From contig JAFGUF010000022.1 of the NCBI GenBank assembly GCA_016938675.1, positions 62,001 through 126,000 on the forward strand: a DNA stretch of 64,000 nt, written 5' to 3'. Of the stretch, positions 26,182 through 34,394 are shown piece by piece. The notes under the pieces were generated by a model. The model was not told the DNA's origin and did not search any database. It saw nothing but the letters and a program-made list of their open reading frames with translations. How positions within the stretch are numbered: the first letter of the stretch is position 1; every line of letters begins with the position of its first letter. A program made the position numbers and the translations under genes. Source of the DNA: Clostridia bacterium (GTDB lineage Bacteria; Bacillota; Clostridia; Christensenellales; UMGS416).

Positions 26182-27381
26182 ATGCTTCGCAACAGGATAG
26201 TATATTCATGCTTATTAGTCGGCTCATCGCTGCTTGCGTATTATTTGCCGAATATAATAACGTCCATATTCTTTCATACAATCTTATTCATTCTATTTAT
26301 TTCGCTTGCCCACCTTGCATATTCCTATGCAGTTGTTAAAGTAAGCCAGAAGCTTGAGCCTAGCGTTGTAGAGCACGGCGAAAAAGCAACCTATACATGC
26401 AGAATACATAACGAAGGCTTCCTTCCCACATGCGCTTTAACCATCAATTTTCTTTTCAGCGAAACGATGTTTAAAGATCAGCTTGAAAAAAAATCTTTTT
26501 CGCTGCCTCCCGGGGTAAGCTCAAATTATGAATACAGCCTGTTCTGCAGGTACAGAGGCGTCTATTCGGTGGGTATTGATACAATGGAAGTCACTGACCT
26601 TTTAAATGTATTCAGAGTGAAGATAACAAATATTGAATCAAAAAACATAACCGTCCTTCCGAAAATAACCCAGCTGCCCTATTTCGTGCTTTCTCCTAAA
26701 GCAGAAAGTGATGTTATGGTGTCCTCATCCATGTCTGCAGAGAGCGCAAACTCATTGGTGGACGTGCGCAGGTTTGAGCAGGGAGATGCGCTTAAGCATA
26801 TCCATTGGAAGCTTTCCGCAAGGCATAATCAGCTGCTGGTGAGAAACATGGAGCGCAGCGCGCAGAATTCCACACTCATATTTCTCGATACATCAAAGGG
26901 GAAGTACAGCTTTGAAAAAAACCTGATAATAGAAGATAAGCTGATGGAGGCGCTGGTTTCTGTTGTAAACCAGTGTATTATCCAAAAACATATTATTGAA
27001 ATAAACTATCATGAATTCGCCGAGGTAAGAACCGTTTGCAAAAACCGTGAAGATTTCCGTGATTTTTTCAATAAGGCTGCCAACCTTTCATTTATGCATA
27101 AGGTGAATATTAAATCCTCTGTTGACAGCTACTTGTCTGACCTAGACTACAAAAATAACCTTTTCGGAAAGGATATATTCATTTTCACATCCCATCTAGC
27201 ATTGCTTGATAACCTCTCCGAAATAAAAAAGCAGATGGGTACAAGCTGCGCGCTTCATATAGTAAGCTGCTCATTTAATAAGGATAGTGAGGGTTCATAC
27301 CGCACAAGCGACGGCATATATTATTATAACCTGTCTCCCGGAAGCGACTTGCAGGACATTTTTATAAGGAGCATAAAGTGA
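26182..27381 (+). CDS. DUF58 domain protein
   Basis: The 399-residue product has two N-terminal membrane segments (SCLLVGSSLLAYYLP and SIFFHTILFILFISLA), an Ig-like segment with YTCRIHNEGFLPTCAL, and the DUF58 signature GDALKHIHWKLSARHNQLLV near residue 205. DUF58 proteins resemble von Willebrand A domains and sit beside MoxR ATPases. Later the chain has FLDTSKGKYSFEKN, a plausible metal-ion site region. It overlaps the transglutaminase gene start. The likely role is as the adaptor between MoxR and an envelope client. Confidence 0.9.
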   Translation: MLRNRIVYSCLLVGSSLLAYYLPNIITSIFFHTILFILFISLAHLAYSYAVVKVSQKLEPSVVEHGEKATYTCRIHNEGFLPTCALTINFLFSETMFKDQLEKKSFSLPPGVSSNYEYSLFCRYRGVYSVGIDTMEVTDLLNVFRVKITNIESKNITVLPKITQLPYFVLSPKAESDVMVSSSMSAESANSLVDVRRFEQGDALKHIHWKLSARHNQLLVRNMERSAQNSTLIFLDTSKGKYSFEKNLIIEDKLMEALVSVVNQCIIQKHIIEINYHEFAEVRTVCKNREDFRDFFNKAANLSFMHKVNIKSSVDSYLSDLDYKNNLFGKDIFIFTSHLALLDNLSEIKKQMGTSCALHIVSCSFNKDSEGSYRTSDGIYYYNLSPGSDLQDIFIRSIK

Positions 27382-29462
27382 TGAAGACTGAGAAATTAAA
27401 AAATAATCTTCTTCCGCTGATTTTCATTATCGGCCTTTCTGCCTCTGAATGCTATTATGTCTTGAAAACTATGGCAGACCTAAACACAGCCTTTATGCTT
27501 TCCGTCCTTTCTGTAGTTATAATTACTGCCGCAGCTGTTTTAGTGTCTATGCTTCCGAAGAAAATATCAATACCGATATTTTCAGCTGCTGCAATTGCCT
27601 GCCTGATCATAATTATAAAGTTCTCAGAGCCACTAGCTGCCTTCCTTAGTGCAGCCACGGAAAGCGCAATAGAGCATTCATACATCCTAATGGAAAATCC
27701 AGTTCTTTTTGCTTTTGCACTTGCGGCTATTGCCTGCATAGTAAACTATTTGCTGGTTTGCGTTCTTGACAAAGCAATAATTTCAGCTTTGCTATCTGTA
27801 GCATTGATTTGTGTAATATATTTCGCGTATGAAGAGCTAGACATAATTTTCTCTGTATTGTATCTTGCGCTTATACTCCTGATATTCCTTCTATGGTTTT
27901 CGCCCGGAAATGAAAATGGCGAAAAAACTAAAAAGCCTATCATCCCAATAGTTCTTATACTTATGGCGGCCGCTATAGCCGCACTTACATCAGTTCTTGT
28001 TTCCAACTTAAGGCCTGCGCCGCTAAAGTGGATAGACGACCTTGATTGGTTTAAGACGGAAGAAACTCAGCCAACAGTATATGTGCTTCGCATTGACGCG
28101 CAAAGCAAGCTGACAAACCTTAGCGATGAGTATACATATTCCGACACACTCATGATGACTGTCGTCTCGCCATATTTTGAAAGGCTTCGCAGCAAAACAT
28201 ATGATTTATATGAAAAAGAAGGCTGGGAGAAATCAATTGCCGAGAATGCAGACAGCGACATGCCTCAAAATGACACTGGCGCCCTTATAGAAATACTCAA
28301 TGAAAACAATGTGCCATATAGCCTTTATCAGATGACTGTTACGCTGAATGCCAGCTCGCAGATTATCTTCGCACCCGCTAATTCATCCATCCAATCGCAG
28401 CTTCCAGACACAGTATATCAAAATTCATACGGTGACTTCTATACGGAAAATGTAATAAAAGACGGTACGGAGTATACCCTTGAGGTAGTGGACATAGACT
28501 ATAAGTCTGATGAGTTTCTTAATATGATAACGAAGAAAACATCAGAAAATGCAGAAAATATGGAAAGTTACCTTAGCATTTCTTCGCGGATGAAAAATTC
28601 GCTCAGCCCCGTTGCACAGGCCCTTACAAAGAACGCACAAAGCAGCTATGAGAAGGCAAAGATAATCGAAAGCTATCTTTCCTCCCACTACTCATACACC
28701 AATATGCCCCCGGAGAAACCTGCTGCAAAAGACTTTGTAGAATATTTCCTGTTTGATACAAAAGAAGGCTTCTGCACACATTATGCTTCATCAATGGTTA
28801 TGCTGCTTAGAAGCATTGACATTCCATGCAGATATGTTACAGGGTATATCATGGACTTGCCCTCATCCTATTACAGTCTGCCAGAAGAGGCACTCGAAGG
28901 CATCCGAATAGCAGAAGGCGAGCCTATGGAATTCAATATCCAAAAGGATGCTTCACATGCTTGGGTTGAAGTCTGGTTCGACGGGTATGGCTGGCTTGCC
29001 TTTGAGCCCACAAGTAAATACGTATCCCCTCTGGGAGAAGCAGAGCAATCTGATTATATAGAATACGATAATCTATCGGATATAACTCCGCCTCAAGAGG
29101 AGCACAAACAGAACAATATTCTGATTATATTATTGATTTCCTTGGCGGTGACCGCAGGAATAACAATACTTGCCGTCAGAATAATAATAGTAATGAGAAG
29201 AAGCGACCGAGAAAAAATATCAGTATTATGGGATAAAATAAAGAAAAGCTACTACAAAAAAAGGAAAGTAAAAAAAGAAAATCAAACAGCAAGGGAGTTC
29301 TTCAAAAAGGCCGACAGTAAAAATGCCGATCTACTCGCAGCTCTTGAAATATATGAATTCGCAACGTTTTCTAAGGAGAAAGTTGCAGACTGGCAGCTAA
29401 TAAAAATGCAGCGAATTTACAAAAGCATAAAAAAATACAATAACCAATTTAACAAATCCTGA
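27381..29462 (+). CDS. Membrane transglutaminase-like protein
   Basis: The 693-residue product has six or so N-terminal membrane spans over residues 10-205, an extracellular domain with a transglutaminase-like core, a further membrane span near 575-597 and a basic cytoplasmic tail. The catalytic cysteine lies in EGFCTHYASSMVMLLR near residue 472 and the histidine in DASHAWVEVWFDGYGWLAFE near 530. This matches TgpA-like proteins in MoxR-DUF58 operons, which act on proteins or peptides outside the membrane. GTG at 27378 is an alternative start; ATG 27381 shares one base with the DUF58 stop. Confidence 0.88.
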   Translation: MKTEKLKNNLLPLIFIIGLSASECYYVLKTMADLNTAFMLSVLSVVIITAAAVLVSMLPKKISIPIFSAAAIACLIIIIKFSEPLAAFLSAATESAIEHSYILMENPVLFAFALAAIACIVNYLLVCVLDKAIISALLSVALICVIYFAYEELDIIFSVLYLALILLIFLLWFSPGNENGEKTKKPIIPIVLILMAAAIAALTSVLVSNLRPAPLKWIDDLDWFKTEETQPTVYVLRIDAQSKLTNLSDEYTYSDTLMMTVVSPYFERLRSKTYDLYEKEGWEKSIAENADSDMPQNDTGALIEILNENNVPYSLYQMTVTLNASSQIIFAPANSSIQSQLPDTVYQNSYGDFYTENVIKDGTEYTLEVVDIDYKSDEFLNMITKKTSENAENMESYLSISSRMKNSLSPVAQALTKNAQSSYEKAKIIESYLSSHYSYTNMPPEKPAAKDFVEYFLFDTKEGFCTHYASSMVMLLRSIDIPCRYVTGYIMDLPSSYYSLPEEALEGIRIAEGEPMEFNIQKDASHAWVEVWFDGYGWLAFEPTSKYVSPLGEAEQSDYIEYDNLSDITPPQEEHKQNNILIILLISLAVTAGITILAVRIIIVMRRSDREKISVLWDKIKKSYYKKRKVKKENQTAREFFKKADSKNADLLAALEIYEFATFSKEKVADWQLIKMQRIYKSIKKYNNQFNKS

Positions 29463-29487
29463 AAGAAGCATATCTATTATCTCAATA

Positions 29488-29520
29488 AAATCCTCTGAAT
29501 AAAAATTCGGGGGATTTATT
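29488..29520 (+). terminator. Terminator after the transglutaminase operon
   Basis: A 13-bp stem AAATCCTCTGAAT / ATTCGGGGGATTT with two or three G-T pairs and an AAAA loop is followed by ATTTTC. Confidence 0.75.
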
Positions 29521-29523
29521 TTC

Positions 29524-29552
29524 TTGACAAAAAGCTTTGGCTGTATTAATAT
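29524..29552 (+). promoter_or_regulatory. Promoter of the TetR/ABC exporter operon
   Basis: TTGACA, 17 bases, TAATAT. The -10 box matches four of six consensus bases. It immediately precedes a long palindrome. Confidence 0.6.
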
Positions 29553-29579
29553 CAATAAATAACAGTTGTTTTTTATTGA
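29552..29579 (+). promoter_or_regulatory. Probable TetR operator
   Basis: TCAATAAATAACA, two bases, TGTTTTTTATTGA: 13-base arms with one mismatch. It lies between the -10 box and the tetR start codon at 29586, so the regulator encoded next probably binds here and represses its own operon. Confidence 0.7.
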
Positions 29580-29585
29580 GGTATT

Positions 29586-30197
29586 ATGCAGATAAAAAAA
29601 GATGAAATGGAAAAACGCCTTTTGAGCGCAGCCAGAGAAGAATTCCTTGTAAATGGTTTTCAGGGTGCTTCTATCCGTGGAATTGTGAAATCGGCGGATA
29701 CAACTATCGGAAACTTCTACAATTATTTCGATAGCAAGGAAGCGATCTTTTCTGATCTTGTGGCTGATATCTACAACGGATTTTCATATGTGCTGGCACA
29801 TCATAATGATATTGCAGGCTCTGATATGGATAATGTGGATATCTACAATATAGATATTCTGGTGCTACGCCCTATGATACGAAATGAGATACAAAAAGTA
29901 ATCTCTATTTTGGATAACAGCTTTCTACTGCTGATAGAAAAAAGTAAGGGTACAAAATATGAAAACTCCAAGCAGGAGCTTATTGACATGATGAGCGAAC
30001 ATTTTCTGATGCATATAGAGGAAGTAAACCAAAACTATGCATCCCCAGATATAGGCAAAGTGCTGGCACATCAGCTGATAGAGGGCGCAATAAATATTTT
30101 AAAAGTATATAAAAAACCGGAGGAAAAATTAGATATGCTCACCGAACTGATGATATACACTATCGCAGGCATGGTAGGCATGCTAAAAGGAGAATGA
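29586..30197 (+). CDS. TetR family regulator of an ABC exporter
   Basis: The 203-residue product has the TetR helix-turn-helix GASIRGIVKSADTTIGNFY near residues 26-44 followed by NYFDSKEAIF. The C-terminal domain is helical and of normal size. It starts 6 bases after a 28-base palindrome at its own promoter, pointing to autorepression. One base separates its stop from the ATP-binding protein gene, so it controls an exporter whose substrate it may sense. An alternative start at 29607 (MEKRLL) would leave the domain intact, but ATG 29586 has GAGG upstream. Confidence 0.9.
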   Translation: MQIKKDEMEKRLLSAAREEFLVNGFQGASIRGIVKSADTTIGNFYNYFDSKEAIFSDLVADIYNGFSYVLAHHNDIAGSDMDNVDIYNIDILVLRPMIRNEIQKVISILDNSFLLLIEKSKGTKYENSKQELIDMMSEHFLMHIEEVNQNYASPDIGKVLAHQLIEGAINILKVYKKPEEKLDMLTELMIYTIAGMVGMLKGE

Positions 30198-30198
30198 T

Positions 30199-31053
30199 AT
30201 GATTGATGTATCCAACTTAAACTTCACTTATGAACAATCAAAAAAACACGCCGTTAAGGGACTGGATTTTCATATTAGTAAAGGAGAGATTTTTGGCTTT
30301 CTGGGTCCTAACGGCGCAGGCAAGACCACAACTCAACGCCTAATTATCGGCCTGCTTAAGGGCTACACTGGCAAGATTGAAATAATGGGCAAGGAACGCA
30401 GCAAATGGAACAAGGATTTCTTTGAGCATATCGGAGTGGCCTTCGACTTCCCTAACCTCTACACAAAGCTCACTGGTGAAGAAAACCTTAAATTAATATC
30501 AAGCTACTACAAAAAGCAGCCCGAAAATCTTGATTTGCTTTTTGACAAAGTAGGCCTTTCCAAAGACAAACATACAAAAGTAGAGTCATATTCAAAGGGC
30601 ATGAAAATGAGGCTTAATTTCATTCGCTCCATTATGCACGACCCTGATATTATGTTTTTCGACGAGCCAACCAGCGGCCTGGACCCGGTAAACGCAAAAA
30701 TAATAAAGAACATGATAACAGAAATGAAGGACAACAATAAAACTGTATTTTTGACTACCCATAATATGACAGTGGCTGAGCAGCTCTGTGACAGAGTGGC
30801 CTTCATAAATGATGGATGTATATCAGTGATTGACAGCCCTCAGGACCTAATGATAGAAAACGGTGAAGCTGTTGTAAATGTTGCATATAAGCAGGGCAAC
30901 AAACTATTAAACTCAAGCTATCCAATGAAAGGCTTATACGAAAATCAAGATTTCATTAATTTGCTTAAAACAGATACCGTGGTATCAATTCATTCCAAAG
31001 AAGCAACTTTGGAAGATATATTTATTAAGCTCACAGGCAGGGAACTTTCATGA
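30199..31053 (+). CDS. ABC transporter ATP-binding protein
   Basis: The 284-residue product has Walker A GPNGAGKTT near residue 37, the signature SYSKGMKMRL near 133 and Walker B IMFFDEPTSGLDP near 152. The C-terminal extension with YKQGNKLLNSSYP is typical of ABC-2 type export ATPases. It is cotranscribed with two permease genes, the first overlapping by four bases (ATGA). The regulator upstream suggests an inducible export or resistance function. Substrate cannot be read from sequence. Confidence 0.92.
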   Translation: MIDVSNLNFTYEQSKKHAVKGLDFHISKGEIFGFLGPNGAGKTTTQRLIIGLLKGYTGKIEIMGKERSKWNKDFFEHIGVAFDFPNLYTKLTGEENLKLISSYYKKQPENLDLLFDKVGLSKDKHTKVESYSKGMKMRLNFIRSIMHDPDIMFFDEPTSGLDPVNAKIIKNMITEMKDNNKTVFLTTHNMTVAEQLCDRVAFINDGCISVIDSPQDLMIENGEAVVNVAYKQGNKLLNSSYPMKGLYENQDFINLLKTDTVVSIHSKEATLEDIFIKLTGRELS

Positions 31054-31772
31054 ATATGAATATAAAAAGAAGTGTTAACTGCATAAATGCCGATGTAAAG
31101 TTCCAGCTTAAGCACGGTTTCTACACTGTATACATAGTGCTCTCTGTCGTATATATCATTATTAATAGCTTTATATCGCAGGAAGCCCTTAAATATGTGC
31201 TGCCGATACTGATATATATGGATCCAGCAGGTCTTGGCCTTTTTTTTATAGGCGGCATGGTTCTGATGGAGAAGGAGCAGGGAATTCTATCTCTGGTATA
31301 TATAACTCCACTAAGGGTTAATGAATACATCGTAAGCAAAATAATCACACTGGGATTGATATCCGCACTGGCAGGCACGGCCGTTTCCCTGGCATCGTAC
31401 AGGCTGCACTGCAATTATTTTCTGCTGTTTTCCGGCACTTTTCTGGTTTCTGTTTTTTATACATTGCTTGGGTTTCTTATTGTAGCCCGTGTAAAAACAG
31501 TAAATGAGTATTTGATAAAAATGATCCCTTTGATGTTGATTTTCATTATACCCTGCCTCACTATGATACCGAACAGCTTTTTGCCCGGTTTTGTGAACAC
31601 CATATCATACGCTGTTCCAAGCGCAGGCGGACTAAAGCTGATATTCGCTGCATATGAAGCAGTTCCTCCGCTTGATGCTGCAGTTAGCTTTCTGGGGTTA
31701 ATTCTATTTGACGGACTGCTCATAAAAAGGGTACATAAAATACTAACAGACAAAATAATCCTTAATGCGTGA
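31050..31772 (+). CDS. ABC-2 type transporter permease (subunit A)
   Basis: The 240-residue product has about six hydrophobic segments, including YTVYIVLSVVYIIINSFI, GLISALAGTAVSLASY, LLFSGTFLVSVFYTLLGFL and MIPLMLIFIIPCLTMIP. Between them the MEKEQGILSLVYITPLRVNEYI segment is the usual coupling region of ABC-2 permeases. The start overlaps the ATPase stop. It pairs with the next permease, so the transporter is likely a heterodimer of membrane subunits. ATG at 31056 is a possible alternative start. Confidence 0.85.
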   Translation: MNMNIKRSVNCINADVKFQLKHGFYTVYIVLSVVYIIINSFISQEALKYVLPILIYMDPAGLGLFFIGGMVLMEKEQGILSLVYITPLRVNEYIVSKIITLGLISALAGTAVSLASYRLHCNYFLLFSGTFLVSVFYTLLGFLIVARVKTVNEYLIKMIPLMLIFIIPCLTMIPNSFLPGFVNTISYAVPSAGGLKLIFAAYEAVPPLDAAVSFLGLILFDGLLIKRVHKILTDKIILNA

Positions 31773-31781
31773 GGTCAAAAA

Positions 31782-32480
31782 ATGTTTAAATTCATCCATA
31801 TAAAAAGTGAACTCAAGAAAATATTCAGAGAGCCTATAATGGTGCTTCTATTTTTCGCCCCTATCTTAATAACTCTGATTTTTAAGCTCATGTATGTATT
31901 TTTAGTGCCCTTCATTCAAAAGTATATTGCTTTTGATATGTCACAGTATCAGCACTACGTCCTTGTCTTTACGATGATAATGAGTGCAATGCTTCTGAGC
32001 ATAGTGATGGGATTTACTATGATAGACGATAGAGACAATAAAATCGTGGAATTAATATCCGTGACCCCGATGGGCAAATCAGGCTATCTTTTTATGCGTC
32101 TATCCCTGGTTTTCTTGTTTGTATTCATATACTCAATTTACACCTATCTTTTTATGGGAATATATATATTGCCCGTTTTCACTCTTTTGTATTTATCCCT
32201 AATACTCTGCATATACTCTGCGGTAATGGGGCTTCTTCTTTTCTCAGTAGCCAGCGATAAAGTGAATGGACTGACATATGCAAAAGGCATGAATGTTGTT
32301 TTCCTGTTTGCTTTTGTTGATTTGCTGAATATTAAGTGGCTCAATGCAGTAGGTGGAATTTTCCCTCCATACTGGATTACTAAAATAATTGCAAGCCCTA
32401 CGAATATCTACCCTCTTATTATGGGCGCCGTTGTTCCGATTATCTGGTTTCTTATTGTTTTGAAAAGATCAAAAATATAA
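31782..32480 (+). CDS. ABC-2 type transporter permease (subunit B)
   Basis: The 232-residue product resembles the preceding permease in size and layout, with about six membrane segments (VLLFFAPILITLIFKLMYVF, VLVFTMIMSAMLLSIVMGF, LVFLFVFIYSIYTYLF and others). The motif DRDNKIVELISVTPMGKSGYL after the second or third span is the ABC-2 coupling segment. It lies 9 bases after subunit A and ends the operon before a strong terminator. Confidence 0.85.
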   Translation: MFKFIHIKSELKKIFREPIMVLLFFAPILITLIFKLMYVFLVPFIQKYIAFDMSQYQHYVLVFTMIMSAMLLSIVMGFTMIDDRDNKIVELISVTPMGKSGYLFMRLSLVFLFVFIYSIYTYLFMGIYILPVFTLLYLSLILCIYSAVMGLLLFSVASDKVNGLTYAKGMNVVFLFAFVDLLNIKWLNAVGGIFPPYWITKIIASPTNIYPLIMGAVVPIIWFLIVLKRSKI

Positions 32481-32504
32481 AAAATCCCCTTTTTCTTTGT
32501 ATAC

Positions 32505-32546
32505 GATGCCTTCTCCCAGCATTTTGCCGTGGAAGGCATCTTTTTA
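32505..32546 (+). terminator. Terminator after the ABC exporter operon
   Basis: GATGCCTTC pairs with GAAGGCATC (9 bp, 18-base loop) and is followed by TTTTT. Confidence 0.85.
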
Positions 32547-32593
32547 ACTTTCACACCTAATTTACATTTGTTTATTGCTCTGGTTTTGATTAA

Positions 32594-32610
32594 ATGATAT
32601 GATTATCATA
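32594..32610 (+). promoter_or_regulatory. Candidate metal-regulator operator at the ferredoxin gene promoter
   Basis: ATGATTATCAT is a palindrome with an AT centre, inside TGATATGATTATCATAATA. It resembles part of a Fur-type box and overlaps a TATGAT -10 box (32598-32603), with a weak -35 17 bases upstream (TTGCTC). The gene downstream carries several iron-sulfur clusters, which makes iron-responsive control reasonable but not shown. Confidence 0.35.
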
Positions 32611-32629
32611 ATAATTTTAAGGACTGACT

Positions 32630-33676
32630 ATGAAAAACGTTTATGAAAGACTGGCTGATGCCCTTAATACTCTTCCCAACGGCTTTCCGAGAACTGAAAC
32701 AGGCTCTGATATAAGGCTGCTTGAATTTATGTACTCTCCCGTAGAGGCGGCTTTGGCATGCGAACTTACAAATGAGCCTGAAACGGTGAGTGAAATTGCA
32801 GAGCGGCTAAACAAAATATCGAAGGAAGTAATGGCGGGCTTGCTCCACCTTTCAAAGGAAGGCAAAGTATGGATGGATATGTCCGATGGCAAGCCGAAAT
32901 TCCGCCTGGCCCCGTTTATAGTCGGCAGCTATGAAGCACATGTAGACCATATGAATGCAGAGATGGCTCTTCTTTTTGAGGAATACTTAAATGACGGCGG
33001 CGTAAAAGGCATTATGGGAGTATCTCCTTCTGTGCATAGAGTTATTCCGACTATTGACCATTCAGAGCTTGAATGGATACTTCCCTATGACAGTGTAATC
33101 AAAATACTTGAGCAGGCAAACACCTTCCATGTACAGGACTGCATATGCCGTCTTCAGCAGGAATCAATTGGCAAAGGATGCGATGCACCAAAGCACAACT
33201 GCCTTTCATTCTCTGCCGCGAAAAGAAAACCTATAGAAGGCGATATAACAAAAGAAGAAGCCTTGGAAATAATTAAGGAGGCCGAACAAGCGGGCCTTGT
33301 GCATTCCGTCAGCAATGTTGTAAACGGGCTGCACTATATATGCAATTGCTGCGGCTGCTGCTGCGGAATACTGCGCAGTATCAATGAATGGGGAATAGAA
33401 AACTCCATGGCAAGGGCAAACTATGAGGCAATAGTAGATGATGATAAGTGTATTGGCTGCGAAGTCTGCGTGGATAGATGCCAGGTAAGCGCAATTGAAA
33501 TGGCCGAAGGTTTAGCAAAAATAAACAGAGATAAATGCCTAGGCTGCGGGCTTTGCATATCCACCTGCCCCTCGGAGGCAATAGCACTTTTTGCCCGCCC
33601 TGCTGAGGAACAGGTAACACCGCCGGAAGATTTTGGGCAATGGGAGAAGCAACGGCTGGAGAAAAGAAATATTTGA
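32630..33676 (+). CDS. Winged-helix and 4Fe-4S cluster fusion protein
   Basis: The 348-residue product has three parts. Residues 1-100 resemble a winged-helix domain (TVSEIAERLNKISKEVMAGLLHLSKEGKVWM, with part being the recognition region). The middle part has HVQDCICRLQQESIGKGC and ICNCCGCCCGILR near residue 240, an unusual cysteine-dense cluster. The C-terminal part has two classic 4Fe-4S motifs, CIGCEVCVDRCQ and CLGCGLCISTCP. Similar proteins are found in anaerobes and are annotated only as 4Fe-4S proteins. It may act as a redox sensor or electron carrier. It is monocistronic or leads plsY. Confidence 0.75.
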   Translation: MKNVYERLADALNTLPNGFPRTETGSDIRLLEFMYSPVEAALACELTNEPETVSEIAERLNKISKEVMAGLLHLSKEGKVWMDMSDGKPKFRLAPFIVGSYEAHVDHMNAEMALLFEEYLNDGGVKGIMGVSPSVHRVIPTIDHSELEWILPYDSVIKILEQANTFHVQDCICRLQQESIGKGCDAPKHNCLSFSAAKRKPIEGDITKEEALEIIKEAEQAGLVHSVSNVVNGLHYICNCCGCCCGILRSINEWGIENSMARANYEAIVDDDKCIGCEVCVDRCQVSAIEMAEGLAKINRDKCLGCGLCISTCPSEAIALFARPAEEQVTPPEDFGQWEKQRLEKRNI

Positions 33677-33706
33677 TAAATTTTTAAGAAGACTGGAGAT
33701 ATAACT

Positions 33707-34315
33707 ATGGAAATATTATATTATCTGATTGTAGTAATTGTGTGCTATTTCTTAGGCTGCATACAAAGCGCTTATATAATCGGGAAATTCATGAAAAAAA
33801 TCGACATTCGCGAGCACGGCTCTAAAAACGCCGGCGCGTCCAACGCCTTCACAATAATGGGCTGGAAAACTGGTGTTGTTGTAGCAGTTGTTGATATATT
33901 GAAGTGCGCAATACCCGTGTTTATACTGAAGCTTGTATTCCCGGATAACACCCTAATACAGGTGTTAGGCGGCATCAGCGTGGTTCTTGGCCATGTTTTC
34001 CCAGTATTTATGGGCTTCCGCGGAGGAAAGGGCACAGCCAGCCTGATGGGTATGGCTCTAGGGCTTCATCCGATGCTCTTTGTAGTCGCCGGCCTTGCAA
34101 TAATAGCCGGCTCATTTCTAAGTGATTATATAGCCATTGGCACCGTTGTCACACTGCTTGCAATATTAACATGGATGATAGTATTTGATTTCAGTATGTT
34201 CGCCATTATCATCTATTCTATGATTATTCTGCTCAGCCTCTATAAGCACTACGTCAACTTCAAAAGAATATATCACCACACAGAAACTAAAATGAGCGAT
34301 GTATTCAAAGTATAA
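33707..34315 (+). CDS. plsY: Acyl-phosphate:glycerol-3-phosphate acyltransferase
   Basis: The 202-residue product has five membrane segments and the three PlsY motifs: DIREHGSKNAGASNAF near residue 35, the loop GHVFPVFMGFRGGKGTA near 103, and a final segment with HYVNFKRIYHHTETKMS. PlsY transfers an acyl group from acyl phosphate to glycerol 3-phosphate to form lysophosphatidic acid in the membrane. A 30-base gap follows the ferredoxin protein gene and GGAG lies before the ATG. It links to the acc-fab operon of the window by pathway only. Confidence 0.93.
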   Translation: MEILYYLIVVIVCYFLGCIQSAYIIGKFMKKIDIREHGSKNAGASNAFTIMGWKTGVVVAVVDILKCAIPVFILKLVFPDNTLIQVLGGISVVLGHVFPVFMGFRGGKGTASLMGMALGLHPMLFVVAGLAIIAGSFLSDYIAIGTVVTLLAILTWMIVFDFSMFAIIIYSMIILLSLYKHYVNFKRIYHHTETKMSDVFKV

Positions 34316-34336
34316 TATATCAAATTGATAATATTT

Positions 34337-34365
34337 AAGGGCGTAATAGATATTACGCCCTTTTT
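34337..34365. terminator. Bidirectional terminator between plsY and pepF
   Basis: A perfect 12-bp stem, AAGGGCGTAATA / TATTACGCCCTT, with a two-base loop (four in practice) and a TTTTT tail on the plus strand; the minus strand has AAATATTAT. It lies between convergent genes. Confidence 0.85.
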
Positions 34366-34394
34366 GATTTTATTTATTCCTATAGATAATAAAT

